A stretch of 64,000 nucleotides of DNA from Sacculina carcini (taxonomy: Eukaryota; Arthropoda; Thecostraca; Sacculinidae): contig OU696585.1 in assembly GCA_916048095.2 (NCBI GenBank), positions 6,793,460-6,857,459 on the forward strand, given 5' to 3'. Shown here piece by piece: positions 32,231 through 43,711 of this stretch; the first letter of the stretch is position 1; each line of letters starts with the position of its first letter. The notes under the pieces were generated by a model that worked only from the letters and a program-made list of their open reading frames with translations, was not told where the DNA came from and ran no database searches. Made by a program: the position numbers and the translations under genes.

Positions 32231-33298
32231 TTTTAACTACTATCAAAACAATTCTGGCACTCAATCCAGTTAATCATTCATTTATAATCGTGTATAATCA
32301 ATATAATCAAACCTAGGTAACGGGAGCGGGGATCACGCCAGTCGCAGATTCACGCCCTCGTCGACTGTCTACGTTTGTCCGACTGGCGGGGTCAATATTC
32401 TACCATCTACTCCTCGTAAACCAGCAATAGTAGAGCTATACAAATTACACCACTGTGTAGAGAATTTTCTGTACTACAAGATAGGCTATATTTTAAATCG
32501 AAAAAATTTCAAAATTCTAATCTACATTACAAATTGTATTTAAACTCCACGCGTCCGATTATCTATACTTTTTTCTCTATTTCTCAGCAACTAAATATCA
32601 CACTTCTAAATATTTAATACCATCATGCTATGGAACTAAATATCACACATCTAAATAAATAATACCATCATGCTGGCAATTTTGCTTTCTACAACACGGT
32701 ATATATTTCCATTTTCCACAGTGTATTAAAAAAGTTACGGCGGTGTGAAGTCAAAATGACAAAGTCAAAAAGGCAAAATTAGCACTGAAAAAAGTGAATA
32801 TTTTGGTCCATATTTTGGTCAATACTCCTCATAAACCAGAAATGGCACAGCCAAAAGAGAAGACTGAAATGACGTATAATTATAGGTATCGTTGTATTTT
32901 TCAATAGTTCATTATAGGTGCCGTTCAGACAGAGGTCTTCATGCAGTAATCAGAGCGCCACCTAGTGACAACTACTGGAAGCAAAACTCTACCGTCGAGA
33001 CGTGGCGGCATATCGTCGTTTGATGTTAATTTGCGGTGTTCGTTTGATGTTGATTGAAGTCCCTATTGATTCATTAACTGATTCAATGATTGATATGATT
33101 ATCAGCTAGACTTATTTTAGATGCGTGTGCGAGTGTGTAAAAAGTGTATATAGTCATGAAATGCACGAAAGTGGCCATTTGATATACATTTTTCACGTTG
33201 AGAAGCACATGAAGTCTCAAATTTATATTACTGGGTCAATTGATCAGCTCTAGTTGACCTCATCGTTCAAATAAGTCAGATCCAGATCAAAAATCTGT

Positions 33299-33483
33299 AT
33301 CGCTTCTCGGCCTCAGGCTAAGATCAAAGTGTAGTATCTGTTCTTTTCAGCTTAATATCTGAAACGTCCCCTACATGGGGACCAGTATATTAAACTGATT
33401 TTTGCAGATTGGCGGGGTCACAGGGCTTGCTCTGTTCCTGCCGCGGGTCGACCCGGTATTGCACTACATCCGGGAACGGTCCA
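33299..33483 (+). ncRNA. U2: U2 snRNA, block B gene 5
   Basis: Last intact gene before the truncated Utopia insertion. Confidence 0.95.
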
Positions 33484-34551
33484 TTTTAACTACTATCAAA
33501 ACAATTCTGGCACTCAATCCAGTTAATCATTCATTTATAATCGTGTATAATCAATATAATCAAACCTAGGTAACGGGAGCGGGGATCACGCCAGTCGCAG
33601 ATTCACGCCCTCGTCGACTGTCTACGTTTGTCCGACTGGCGGGGTCAATATTCTACCATCTACTCCTCGTAAACCAGCAATAGTAGAGCTATACAAATTA
33701 CACCACTGTGTAGAGAATTTTCTGTACTACAAGATAGGCTATATTTTAAATCGAAAAAATTTCAAAATTCTAATCTACATTACAAATTGTATTTAAACTC
33801 CACGCGTCCGATTATCTATACTTTTTTCTCTATTTCTCAGCAACTAAATATCACACTTCTAAATATTTAATACCATCATGCTATGGAACTAAATATCACA
33901 CATCTAAATAAATAATACCATCATGCTGGCAATTTTGCTTTCTACAACACGGTATATATTTCCATTTTCCACAGTGTATTAAAAAAGTTACGGCGGTGTG
34001 AAGTCAAAATGACAAAGTCAAAAAGGCAAAATTAGCACTGAAAAAAGTGAATATTTTGGTCCATATTTTGGTCAATACTCCTCATAAACCAGAAATGGCA
34101 CAGCCAAAAGAGAAGACTGAAATGACGTATAATTATAGGTATCGTTGTATTTTTCAATAGTTCATTATAGGTGCCGTTCAGACAGAGGTCTTCATGCAGT
34201 AATCAGAGCGCCACCTAGTGACAACTACTGGAAGCAAAACTCTACCGTCGAGACGTGGCGGCATATCGTCGTTTGATGTTAATTTGCGGTGTTCGTTTGA
34301 TGTTGATTGAAGTCCCTATTGATTCATTAACTGATTCAATGATTGATATGATTATCAGCTAGACTTATTTTAGATGCGTGTGCGAGTGTGTAAAAAGTGT
34401 ATATAGTCATGAAATGCACGAAAGTGGCCATTTGATATACATTTTTCACGTTGAGAAGCACATGAAGTCTCAAATTTATATTACTGGGTCAATTGATCAG
34501 CTCTAGTTGACCTCATCGTTCAAATAAGTCAGATCCAGATCAAAAATCTGT

Positions 34552-34587
34552 ATCGCTTCTCGGCCTCAGGCTAAGATCAAAGTGTAG
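34552..34587 (+). pseudogene. U2: U2 snRNA 5' fragment (nt 1-36) upstream of truncated Utopia
   Basis: Ends at the same base, nt 36, as the U2 fragments before the full-length copies. This shows the same cleavage site was used for this shorter insertion. Confidence 0.92.
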
Positions 34588-34612
34588 TGCCAAAGTGTAG
34601 TGTAGTGATCAA
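34588..34612 (+). other. Patchwork filler at the 5' junction of truncated Utopia
   Basis: About 25 bp between U2 nt 36 and the element body. They are built from pieces of the U2 target (AAAGTGTAG, TGTAGTG, GATCAAAGTG) and of the element's own truncated end (TAGTGCCA). This looks like repeated template switching during second-strand attachment. Confidence 0.75.
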
Positions 34613-34613
34613 A

Positions 34614-35228
34614 GTGCCACTCAATGGCTACTCCCGTGGAGCGCAGGCAGTCAATACCAGCTGCCGCCGTTGTGGGTACGCCAATGAGACCCTCCCGCAC
34701 GTGCTCACACACTGTCGTGTGCACAGCGCCGCACAGCAACACAGGCACAATGCTATTCTGGCACGCCTGGTGCGCGCGCTGCCGGCTGCTGATCGGACAG
34801 GTGGAAACACTCGCGTCAACCAACGCGTTCCTGGCAGCACGTCGACACTGCGGCCTGACCTCATCGTCACTCGAGGCAACCAGGTCGTAATTGTCGACGT
34901 CACAGTGGCGTTTGAGAACGGCTGTCAGGCATTCCAGTCAGCAGCTGATGAAAAGGTCGCCAAATACGCGGAGTTGGCGGCCGAAATACGGTCCCGGGGC
35001 AAGCAGGTGGATCTGCTAGCCTTTGTTGTGGGCTCGCTCGGCACCTGGTGGAAAGGTAACGAGCGTGTCCTGGGCCGCCTGCACATCAGTCGTCGCTACA
35101 GCCGACTCATGCGACGGCTGATGGTGTCGGAGACGCTGCGGTGGTCACGTGACGTGTATGTCGAACATGTCACGGGCCATCGGCAGTACGCGGAGCCCGC
35201 TCCCAGAGCGGACACATATCTTCTCTAA
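34614..35228 (+). pseudogene. C-terminal remnant of the Utopia polyprotein (CCHC and endonuclease only)
   Basis: The last 204 codons of the polyprotein, from the residue equivalent to 1317 to the stop. It keeps the CCHC knuckle and the RPD...VDV endonuclease core without stops or frameshifts. It lacks zinc fingers and reverse transcriptase and has no natural start codon, so it cannot support retrotransposition alone. Non-start codons and filler upstream happen to keep the frame open back to 34587, which I take as chance. Confidence 0.9.
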
Positions 35229-35280
35229 GCACACTCACACACACTCACATCTCTTATCAATATGTATGCCTTAGTCATAT

Positions 35281-35492
35281 TGCGTGTGTTATGTATATGT
35301 ATGTATGTGTGTATGTATGTATGTGTGTGTGTATGTATGTACCAGGCGGTGTCCTGCGACATTTATAATTGTTATTGAATTGTCTAATGATATATGTATG
35401 TGTATGTATTTGCGAATGTATGTGCGTCTCTCTGTGTGTGTGTATGTGTGTGTATAGGTATGTGTGTGTGTGTGTAGGAGTGTGCGTGTGTA
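35281..35492. repeat. GT/TATG-rich 3' UTR repeats of truncated Utopia
   Basis: Shorter than in the full-length copies: only one CCAGGCGGTGTCC motif (from 35341), followed by a TG/TATG microsatellite of different composition. Confidence 0.85.
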
Positions 35493-35632
35493 TTGTCATG
35501 TGACAATTACAAATATTCTTTTCAATGTAACTTAAATCTTAATGATACCCATCTACCACATGCCATGTGGCATTGTTTGTATACCTGGCAATTGTGTAAA
35601 TTTGTTTTTTATCATGTGCTAATAAAAGAAAA

Positions 35633-35781
35633 TATCTGTTCTTTTCAGCTTAATATCTGAAACGTCCCCTACATGGGGACCAGTATATTAAACTGATTTT
35701 TGCAGATTGGCGGGGTCACAGGGCTTGCTCTGTTCCTGCCGCGGGTCGACCCGGTATTGCACTACATCCGGGAACGGTCCA
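35633..35781 (+). pseudogene. U2: U2 snRNA 3' fragment (nt 37-185) downstream of truncated Utopia
   Basis: Begins TATCTGTTC immediately after the element's GAAAA end; intact from nt 37 to the 3' end. Confidence 0.92.
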
Positions 35782-36849
35782 TTTTAACTACTATCAAAAC
35801 AATTCTGGCACTCAATCCAGTTAATCATTCATTTATAATCGTGTATAATCAATATAATCAAACCTAGGTAACGGGAGCGGGGATCACGCCAGTCGCAGAT
35901 TCACGCCCTCGTCGACTGTCTACGTTTGTCCGACTGGCGGGGTCAATATTCTACCATCTACTCCTCGTAAACCAGCAATAGTAGAGCTATACAAATTACA
36001 CCACTGTGTAGAGAATTTTCTGTACTACAAGATAGGCTATATTTTAAATCGAAAAAATTTCAAAATTCTAATCTACATTACAAATTTAATTTAAACTCCA
36101 CGCGTCCGATTATCTATACTTTTTTCTCTATTTCTCAGCAACTAAATATCACACTTCTAAATATTTAATACCATCATGCTATGGAACTAAATATCACACA
36201 TCTAAATAAATAATACCATCATGCTGGCAATTTTGCTTTCTACAACACGGTATATATTTCCATTTTCCACAGTGTATTAAAAAAGTTACGGCGGTGTGAA
36301 GTCAAAATGACAAAGTCAAAAAGGCAAAATTAGCACTGAAAAAAGTGAATATTTTGGTCCATATTTTGGTCAATACTCCTCATAAACCAGAAATGGCACA
36401 GCCAAAAGAGAAGACTGAAATGACGTATAATTATAGGTATCGTTGTATTTTTCAATAGTTCATTATAGGTGCCGTTCAGACAGAGGTCTTCATGCAGTAA
36501 TCAGAGCGCCACCTAGTGACAACTACTGGAAGCAAAACTCTACCGTCGAGACGTGGCGGCATATCGTCGTTTGATGTTAATTTGCGGTGTTCGTTTGATG
36601 TTGATTGAAGTCCCTATTGATTCATTAACTGATTCAATGATTGATATGATTATCAGCTAGACTTATTTTAGATGCGTGTGCGAGTGTGTAAAAAGTGTAT
36701 ATAGTCATGAAATGCACGAAAGTGGCCATTTGATATACATTTTTCACGTTGAGAAGCACATGAAGTCTCAAATTTATATTACTGGGTCAATTGATCAGCT
36801 CTAGTTGACCTCATCGTTCAAATAAGTCAGATCCAGATCAAAAATCTGT

Positions 36850-37034
36850 ATCGCTTCTCGGCCTCAGGCTAAGATCAAAGTGTAGTATCTGTTCTTTTCA
36901 GCTTAATATCTGAAACGTCCCCTACATGGGGACCAGTATATTAAACTGATTTTTGCAGATTGGCGGGGTCACAGGGCTTGCTCTGTTCCTGCCGCGGGTC
37001 GACCCGGTATTGCACTACATCCGGGAACGGTCCA
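36850..37034 (+). ncRNA. U2: U2 snRNA, block C gene 1
   Basis: Intact gene 1253 bp after the register of the truncated-insertion unit. Confidence 0.95.
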
Positions 37035-38102
37035 TTTTAACTACTATCAAAACAATTCTGGCACTCAATCCAGTTAATCATTCATTTATAATCGTGTATA
37101 ATCAATATAATCAAACCTAGGTAACGGGAGCGGGGATCACGCCAGTCGCAGATTCACGCCCTCGTCGACTGTCTACGTTTGTCCGACTGGCGGGGTCAAT
37201 ATTCTACCATCTACTCCTCGTAAACCAGCAATAGTAGAGCTATACAAATTACACCACTGTGTAGAGAATTTTCTGTACTACAAGATAGGCTATATTTTAA
37301 ATCGAAAAAATTTCAAAATTCTAATCTACATTACAAATTGTATTTAAACTCCACGCGTCCGATTATCTATACTTTTTTCTCTATTTCTCAGCAACTAAAT
37401 ATCACACTTCTAAATATTTAATACCATCATGCTATGGAACTAAATATCACACATCTAAATAAATAATACCATCATGCTGGCAATTTTGCTTTCTACAACA
37501 CGGTATATATTTCCATTTTCCACAGTGTATTAAAAAAGTTACGGCGGTGTGAAGTCAAAATGACAAAGTCAAAAAGGCAAAATTAGCACTGAAAAAAGTG
37601 AATATTTTGGTCCATATTTTGGTCAATACTCCTCATAAACCAGAAATGGCACAGCCAAAAGAGAAGACTGAAATGACGTATAATTATAGGTATCGTTGTA
37701 TTTTTCAATAGTTCATTATAGGTGCCGTTCAGACAGAGGTCTTCATGCAGTAATCAGAGCGCCACCTAGTGACAACTACTGGAAGCAAAACTCTACCGTC
37801 GAGACGTGGCGGCATATCGTCGTTTGATGTTAATTTGCGGTGTTCGTTTGATGTTGATTGAAGTCCCTATTGATTCATTAACTGATTCAATGATTGATAT
37901 GATTATCAGCTAGACTTATTTTAGATGCGTGTGCGAGTGTGTAAAAAGTGTATATAGTCATGAAATGCACGAAAGTGGCCATTTGATATACATTTTTCAC
38001 GTTGAGAAGCACATGAAGTCTCAAATTTATATTACTGGGTCAATTGATCAGCTCTAGTTGACCTCATCGTTCAAATAAGTCAGATCCAGATCAAAAATCT
38101 GT

Positions 38103-38287
38103 ATCGCTTCTCGGCCTCAGGCTAAGATCAAAGTGTAGTATCTGTTCTTTTCAGCTTAATATCTGAAACGTCCCCTACATGGGGACCAGTATATTAAACT
38201 GATTTTTGCAGATTGGCGGGGTCACAGGGCTTGCTCTGTTCCTGCCGCGGGTCGACCCGGTATTGCACTACATCCGGGAACGGTCCA
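38103..38287 (+). ncRNA. U2: U2 snRNA, block C gene 2
   Basis: Intact; last gene before the second double-insertion unit. Confidence 0.95.
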
Positions 38288-39781
38288 TTTTAACTACTAT
38301 CAAAACAATTCTGGCACTCAATCCAGTTAATCATTCATTTATAATCGTGTATAATCAATATAATCAAACCTAGGTAACGGGAGCGGGGATCACGCCAGTC
38401 GCAGATTCACGCCCTCGTCGACTGTCTACGTTTGTCCGACTGGCGGGGTCAATATTCTACCATCTACTCCTCGTAAACCAGCAATAGTAGAGCTATACAA
38501 ATTACACCACTGTGTAGAGAATTTTCTGTACTACAAGATAGGCTATATTTTAAATCGAAAAAATTTCAAAATTCTAATCTACATTACAAATTGTATTTAA
38601 ACTCCACGCGTCCGATTATCTATACTTTTTTCTCTATTTCTCAGCAACTAAATATCACACTTCTAAATATTTAATACCATCATGCTATGGAACTAAATAT
38701 CACACATCTAAATAAATAATACCATCATGCTGGCAATTTTGCTTTCTACAACACGGTATATATTTCCATTTTCCACAGTGTATTAAAAAAGTTACGGCGG
38801 TGTGAAGTCAAAATGACAAAGTCAAAAAGGCAAAATTAGCACTGAAAAAAGTGAATATTTTGGTCCATATTTTGGTCAATACTCCTCATAAACCAGAAAT
38901 GGCACAGCCAAAAGAGAAGACTGAAATGACGTATAATTATAGGTATCGTTGTATTTTTCAATAGTTCATTATAGGTGCCGTTCAGACAGAGGTCTTCATG
39001 CAGTAATCAGAGCGCCACCTAGTGACAACTACTGGAAGCAAAACTCTACCGTCGAGACGTGGCGGCATATCGTCGTTTGATGTTAATTTGCGGTGTTCGT
39101 TTGATGTTGATTGAAGTCCCTATTGATTCATTAACTGATTCAATGATTGATATGATTATCAGCTAGACTTATTTTAGATGCGTGTGCGAGTGTGTAAAAA
39201 GTGTATATAGTCATGAAATGCACGAAAGTGGCCATTTGATATACATTTTTCACGTTGAGAAGCACATGAAGTCTCAAATTTATATTACTGGGTCAATTAC
39301 TGGGCAATGTTACAACCACGACAAACAAAGTGAACCGACCCAACACCAGATTCAGTCAATCAAACAGGCGGTAGTTCAACTAGCTACAACCAATATACCT
39401 CACCTCACACAGGTCACACCTGCCACACAGTGAGTGTACACACTTGCCTTGACGTCGTATTGTCGTGCGTTTGTTTACGTCCTGTAATCTTAACCTAGTT
39501 GTATTGTTGTTTACGTATTGTATGCCAATTGTCTGTATATACTTGAAAATGTGTTCTTTTTTTTTTTTCGCTTCACTCACCTATTCGCCGCTGACCGGTG
39601 GAATGTTTGTGCACCCACATCGCAACTCTTGTTTTTGTTCTAACTATACGTGAAATTTTCATTCTGTGTTTTTTATTTTTTTTCTATAGACTAATATTTT
39701 CTTTTTTTCATTGTAATTCATCCATCTATTTTTTTAATATTTATCCCTGGGCTTATTGTTTGCTTTTTTGTGATCATTAGT

Positions 39782-42499
39782 ATGAATTATTTGGATGATG
39801 AGCTGGGGATAGAACTGGAGCCCGAAAGTAATTTTTTCACACAACATTTGGATCTCGGTGACAAAAAGATATATGAACAATGCACATACAAGATTCCTTC
39901 CACCATTGTGAAAAACTCATTGGAGTTGGCCATATTGCAAGTCAATATAAGATCGCTGAAGCAAAACTTTGAAAAACTGAAATACTTACTCTCCAGTTCA
40001 ATAATGTTTGATATTATCCTATTATCAGAGACTTGGATTGATGACTGTTCATCTAAATTTTTCCAGATTGATGACTATGATTTAGTGACCGCTTCGCCGG
40101 AAAAAGAAAGAACGAGGGGTAAAGGATCTGCTATTTATGTGAGCAAAAAATATAATTACATGGTCAGTGACAAGTACTCAAGTGGCACAGAGATTGCATT
40201 TCAGGCAGTTACTATTGAGCTGTTTAACCCAAATAAAAGAAATATAGTTTTTATCTCCGTTTACAGGTCTCCCTCTTATCAGTCTTCCCTTTTTATGAAT
40301 TTTTTAGATACATCACATTTTGACACATTGTTTAATGATAAACTAGTAGTTATTGGCGGTGATTTTAACATTGATATCTTGGATAATTCGCAAACAGATT
40401 TTATTGATCTCATGGCTTCTAAAGGATTCTACCCAACAATCAATAAGCCGACTCGTATAACACAGACATGTTCCACTCTGATCGACAACATATTCATCAA
40501 CAACGCGTCTCTAGTCTCTTCCAGTGGCATAATAACACATGATATCAGTGATCACCTGCCAACTTTTTGCACTCTGACGTACAATACTGTTTCACCCACA
40601 ACATCGCATCAAAATAGAAGATTATTCAATTTTAAACATGCTGACAAATTGATACAACAAGTCAGAGTTGAGATGGACAAGTTCTATGAGATATCAGAAG
40701 CCGAAGAATGTGCCAACTTCCTACTACAAACATGTGTAACTCAAATCGACAAATTATCAAATACTAAAAAGAGCCTGAGGAAACAGCCTCAACAGCCGTG
40801 GATTGACAAAAAACTCTTAGCAGACATCAATCTAAAAAACAAATTACATCTCAAATACGTCAAGAAAGGTAAAAAAGAAGACTTTCAAATATTTAAAAAA
40901 TTTCGCAATAGATTAAAAAGCGAAATACAATTGGCAAAACAGAAATACTACCTTGAGCAACTAAAACGTCATCAATGCAATAAACGAATGATGTGGAACA
41001 CATTACTAACCATAACTAACGTGAAAAAACGAAAGGAGATCTTACCGTCCTGTTTTATTCACAATGATGTTTTACATGAATGCCCAACAGACATTGCTGA
41101 AGAATTCAACATGTATTTTACTAACGTTAATCTTAATATAGCAAGAAATATGCCGCTTACCAACGTACACCATAGGATGTTTCTCGATCATTTAAAGACG
41201 TGTGAAAGCAACAAATTCGTGTTTCAAACTATTCCAAATCTTGTCGTACACTCCATAATAACTCAACTGAAGAGTGGCAAGAGCGCACATGACGGTCTCA
41301 CAGGTGAAATTCTAAAACTAATTGCCTCGTCATTCCTCACCGAAATTACACACATTATTAACTTATGTATCACACAATCATGCTTTCCGAGTTCTTTCAA
41401 AATTGCGCGTGTTATTCCAATTTTCAAACAAGGTAACAAGCAAAACTTTATTAACTACAGACCTATATCAATTTTAACGCCTATGTCTAAAGTACTAGAG
41501 AGAATTTTATATAATCAACTCATGGATTTTTTAACTACACATGATCTTCTATTTGACTTTCAATTTGGTTTTAGAAAACAACGATCTACATACATGCCAA
41601 TCGGTCTTTTAACTCAACTAATTAACAAAGCACGTGGTTCTAACTCAATCGCGCTCACAATTTTCCTTGACATAAAAAAAGCTTTTGATTGTGTAGATCA
41701 CGCTATCCTGCTGGACAAACTCCGCTTCTACAACTTGGCCGATTCAACAATAAAGCTTCTCAAGGCATTCCTGTCAAATCGCCTGCAATTTCTTGATTTT
41801 AATGGTTGTTGTTCAAGTACAAAAGAAGTCAAAATGGGAGTACCTCAGGGTTCAATTTTGGGACCATTACTGTTTTTAATCTATGTTAATGACCTTTTTA
41901 AATGTAGCACTTCATCGCAATTTTTAATGTTTGCTGACGACACTGCTGTTTTTATCTCAGCCTCTACACAAGATGAATTGACGAGTAAAGCCAACAATCT
42001 TTTAAGTAACATATCAGATTGGTTCAAAGCAAATAGACTACGGTTAAACACTTCTAAGACGAAATATCAAATATATAATTTCACCAAAAATGACCTGAGT
42101 GATTTAAGCATATCAATTGACAATGCTCGAATTGATCACTCGCCAGTGGTGAAATATCTGGGGGTGATGTTGGATAATGACCTCAAATTCCGTGCTCATA
42201 TCAAGTATACAACTTCAATAATTAACAGGCACATTGGAATTATTTCGAAGGCTCGTAAGTTTTTAACCTCTGAACACGCGCTTTTATTATACAATGCCTT
42301 AATTCAACCTTTCTTATCGTATTGTAATTTAAATTGGGCATTGGGGTATCCTACCCATTACAATCCCTTAATTGTTGCGCAAAAGAGAATCATGAGGATT
42401 ATCGACATGGCTCCATATGGTTCACATACAAGCCCAATTTTTAAAAAATATAAGGTAAAAAATTTCGTGATCTCGTCAAATCAAACTGTATGGTTTTAA
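39782..42499 (+). CDS. Endonuclease/reverse transcriptase polyprotein of the APE-type element, copy 2 (frameshifted near the C-terminus)
   Basis: 905 codons from ATG 39782, with the same translation as copy 1: endonuclease motifs SETW, GGDFN and SDH, then reverse transcriptase with FLDIKKAFD, GVPQGSILGPLLFL and FADD. It ends prematurely at 42499 for the same reason as copy 1, the six-A run at 42457-42462. Identity of the break in both copies means it predates the duplication if real, or reflects the same consensus or collapse error in assembly. Confidence 0.88.
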   Translation: MNYLDDELGIELEPESNFFTQHLDLGDKKIYEQCTYKIPSTIVKNSLELAILQVNIRSLKQNFEKLKYLLSSSIMFDIILLSETWIDDCSSKFFQIDDYDLVTASPEKERTRGKGSAIYVSKKYNYMVSDKYSSGTEIAFQAVTIELFNPNKRNIVFISVYRSPSYQSSLFMNFLDTSHFDTLFNDKLVVIGGDFNIDILDNSQTDFIDLMASKGFYPTINKPTRITQTCSTLIDNIFINNASLVSSSGIITHDISDHLPTFCTLTYNTVSPTTSHQNRRLFNFKHADKLIQQVRVEMDKFYEISEAEECANFLLQTCVTQIDKLSNTKKSLRKQPQQPWIDKKLLADINLKNKLHLKYVKKGKKEDFQIFKKFRNRLKSEIQLAKQKYYLEQLKRHQCNKRMMWNTLLTITNVKKRKEILPSCFIHNDVLHECPTDIAEEFNMYFTNVNLNIARNMPLTNVHHRMFLDHLKTCESNKFVFQTIPNLVVHSIITQLKSGKSAHDGLTGEILKLIASSFLTEITHIINLCITQSCFPSSFKIARVIPIFKQGNKQNFINYRPISILTPMSKVLERILYNQLMDFLTTHDLLFDFQFGFRKQRSTYMPIGLLTQLINKARGSNSIALTIFLDIKKAFDCVDHAILLDKLRFYNLADSTIKLLKAFLSNRLQFLDFNGCCSSTKEVKMGVPQGSILGPLLFLIYVNDLFKCSTSSQFLMFADDTAVFISASTQDELTSKANNLLSNISDWFKANRLRLNTSKTKYQIYNFTKNDLSDLSISIDNARIDHSPVVKYLGVMLDNDLKFRAHIKYTTSIINRHIGIISKARKFLTSEHALLLYNALIQPFLSYCNLNWALGYPTHYNPLIVAQKRIMRIIDMAPYGSHTSPIFKKYKVKNFVISSNQTVWF

Positions 42500-42762
42500 T
42501 GCATAGTTTTTTAACCAATTCACTTCCCCCATGTATTTCTCACTATTTTATTTTGAAACTCAATACAAGAAACCTAAGAGAAAAACATCATTTTGAGGAG
42601 CTAAGAGTAAATAACAATTATGAAGAACATTGCATGTTTATCAAGGCACCCAAGTACTGGAATCAGATAGTTGCCAAAAATATTCCGTCTCTCGTGAATG
42701 TTCCTCCTTCTAAACGTAAACTCAAACAAGTTACGAACAAGCTGATTATGGACAATTACTGA
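42457..42762 (+). CDS. C-terminal tail of the APE-element protein in the -1 frame, copy 2
   Basis: Same -1 frame continuation as at 13970-14275, with the LPPCIS and APKYWNQI segments, ending at TGA 42760-42762. It is part of the preceding ORF. Confidence 0.75.
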   Translation, partial: KKFRDLVKSNCMVLMHSFLTNSLPPCISHYFILKLNTRNLREKHHFEELRVNNNYEEHCMFIKAPKYWNQIVAKNIPSLVNVPPSKRKLKQVTNKLIMDNY

Positions 42763-43236
42763 TTAGTGACTCAGTGATCTGGTTGATGGTGACAATGTTG
42801 ACAATGTTGATGGTAATGATAGCTGATAGCACCAATGTTCATAGTTGATTGTGAAAATATCACGTGTACTTAGCTCGGTTCATTTCCTCGGCTCATCATC
42901 TCCTTATTTTTATTATTTTTTGTTATTAATTTTTATTAATTTGATCTGTATTGATCTACTTTTGTTTTGGTTGACCAAAAATTGAAACGACGACTTTTTC
43001 TTTTCTTTACTTCACAATTGTTCCTAGTTGCATGATTTAGAATTATTATAAATTAATTCAGTGGTTGAGACAGGATTCTTCCTTACACCCTGAAAATATC
43101 ATTTTTGCAACTGTTTTTTTTTTGTGTGATGTTCTTCTTGTTCTGGTTCGAGTGTGAAATAAACTTTCTTCATATAATTGATCAGCTCTAGTTGACCTCA
43201 TCGTTCAAATAAGTCAGATCCAGATCAAAAATCTGT

Positions 43237-43272
43237 ATCGCTTCTCGGCCTCAGGCTAAGATCAAAGTGTAG
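43237..43272 (+). pseudogene. U2: U2 snRNA 5' fragment (nt 1-36) upstream of Utopia copy 3
   Basis: Same split point as the other interrupted genes. The matching 3' half lies in the assembly gap and is not visible. Confidence 0.92.
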
Positions 43273-43408
43273 TGGTAAGTACTGTCTAGGCTCTTGTTTT
43301 TTTCTGGGAATAGGTTCTCGTTTACGCCGCAAGGTATTGCATTGAACGGCCCAACCTCTACCTACTCTTCCCCTTTTTCTGTTGTACTCTATTCTCACTT
43401 CTTTGCTG

Positions 43409-43504
43409 TCTACTCTCACTTCTTTTTTGCTCTCTACTCTCACTTCTTTTTTGCTCTCTACTCTCACTTCTTTTTTGCTCTCTACTCTCACTTCTCTTGT
43501 CTCC
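43409..43504. repeat. 24-bp tandem repeat in the Utopia 5' UTR, copy 3
   Basis: Same number and sequence of repeat units as in copies 1 and 2. Confidence 0.9.
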
Positions 43505-43711
43505 TGCTACTCTACCTCTCTCTTCGCTCCTCGCTCCTCGCTCCTCTACCTCTCTCCTCGCTCCTCTACCTCTCTCTTCGCTCCTCTACTCCTCGCTACT
43601 CTTTTACGCTTCCACTACACTGAACCCTGGCCGGAGGTGGGAGGCGGTGTTTTGTGGCTGTGATCGGCGTCTGTGTTTGTGTGTTTGGCTGTGATCGGTG
43701 TGTGTATCGTG

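Larger units (their letters stand above)
27218..34551 (+). repeat. U2 tandem array, block B
   Basis: Spacers and five intact U2 genes between Utopia copies 2 and 4. The first spacer is one base longer (seven A at 27775-27781) and has C to A at 27797; the following units keep the 1253-bp period. The spacers contain nothing beyond the elements described for block A. Confidence 0.95.
34588..35632 (+). mobile_element. Utopia-like retrotransposon in U2, 5'-truncated copy 4
   Basis: About 1.05 kb. The body matches the 3' end of the full-length element from the position equivalent to 19172 of copy 1, so roughly the first 4.4 kb are missing. It differs from the full-length copies by substitutions (for example ACTGCGG for ACTACGG near 34848, and GTGACGTG for GTGATGTG near 35150) and by carrying one instead of two 125-bp 3' UTR motifs. 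It is therefore an independent insertion from a slightly different source. 5' truncation is typical of incomplete target-primed reverse transcription. Confidence 0.9.
35782..39298 (+). repeat. U2 tandem array, block C
   Basis: Spacers and two intact U2 genes, broken at 39298 by the second APE element. The first spacer has a private GT to TA change at 36087-36088. No other content differs from block A. Confidence 0.95.
39299..43175 (+). mobile_element. APE-type non-LTR retrotransposon, copy 2
   Basis: Same element, same insertion point and same AATT flanks as the copy at 10812-14688, offset by 28487 bp. The shared insertion point, together with the shared reading-frame break, shows that this is a duplication of the earlier insertion-bearing unit and not a second transposition. 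Confidence 0.88.
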
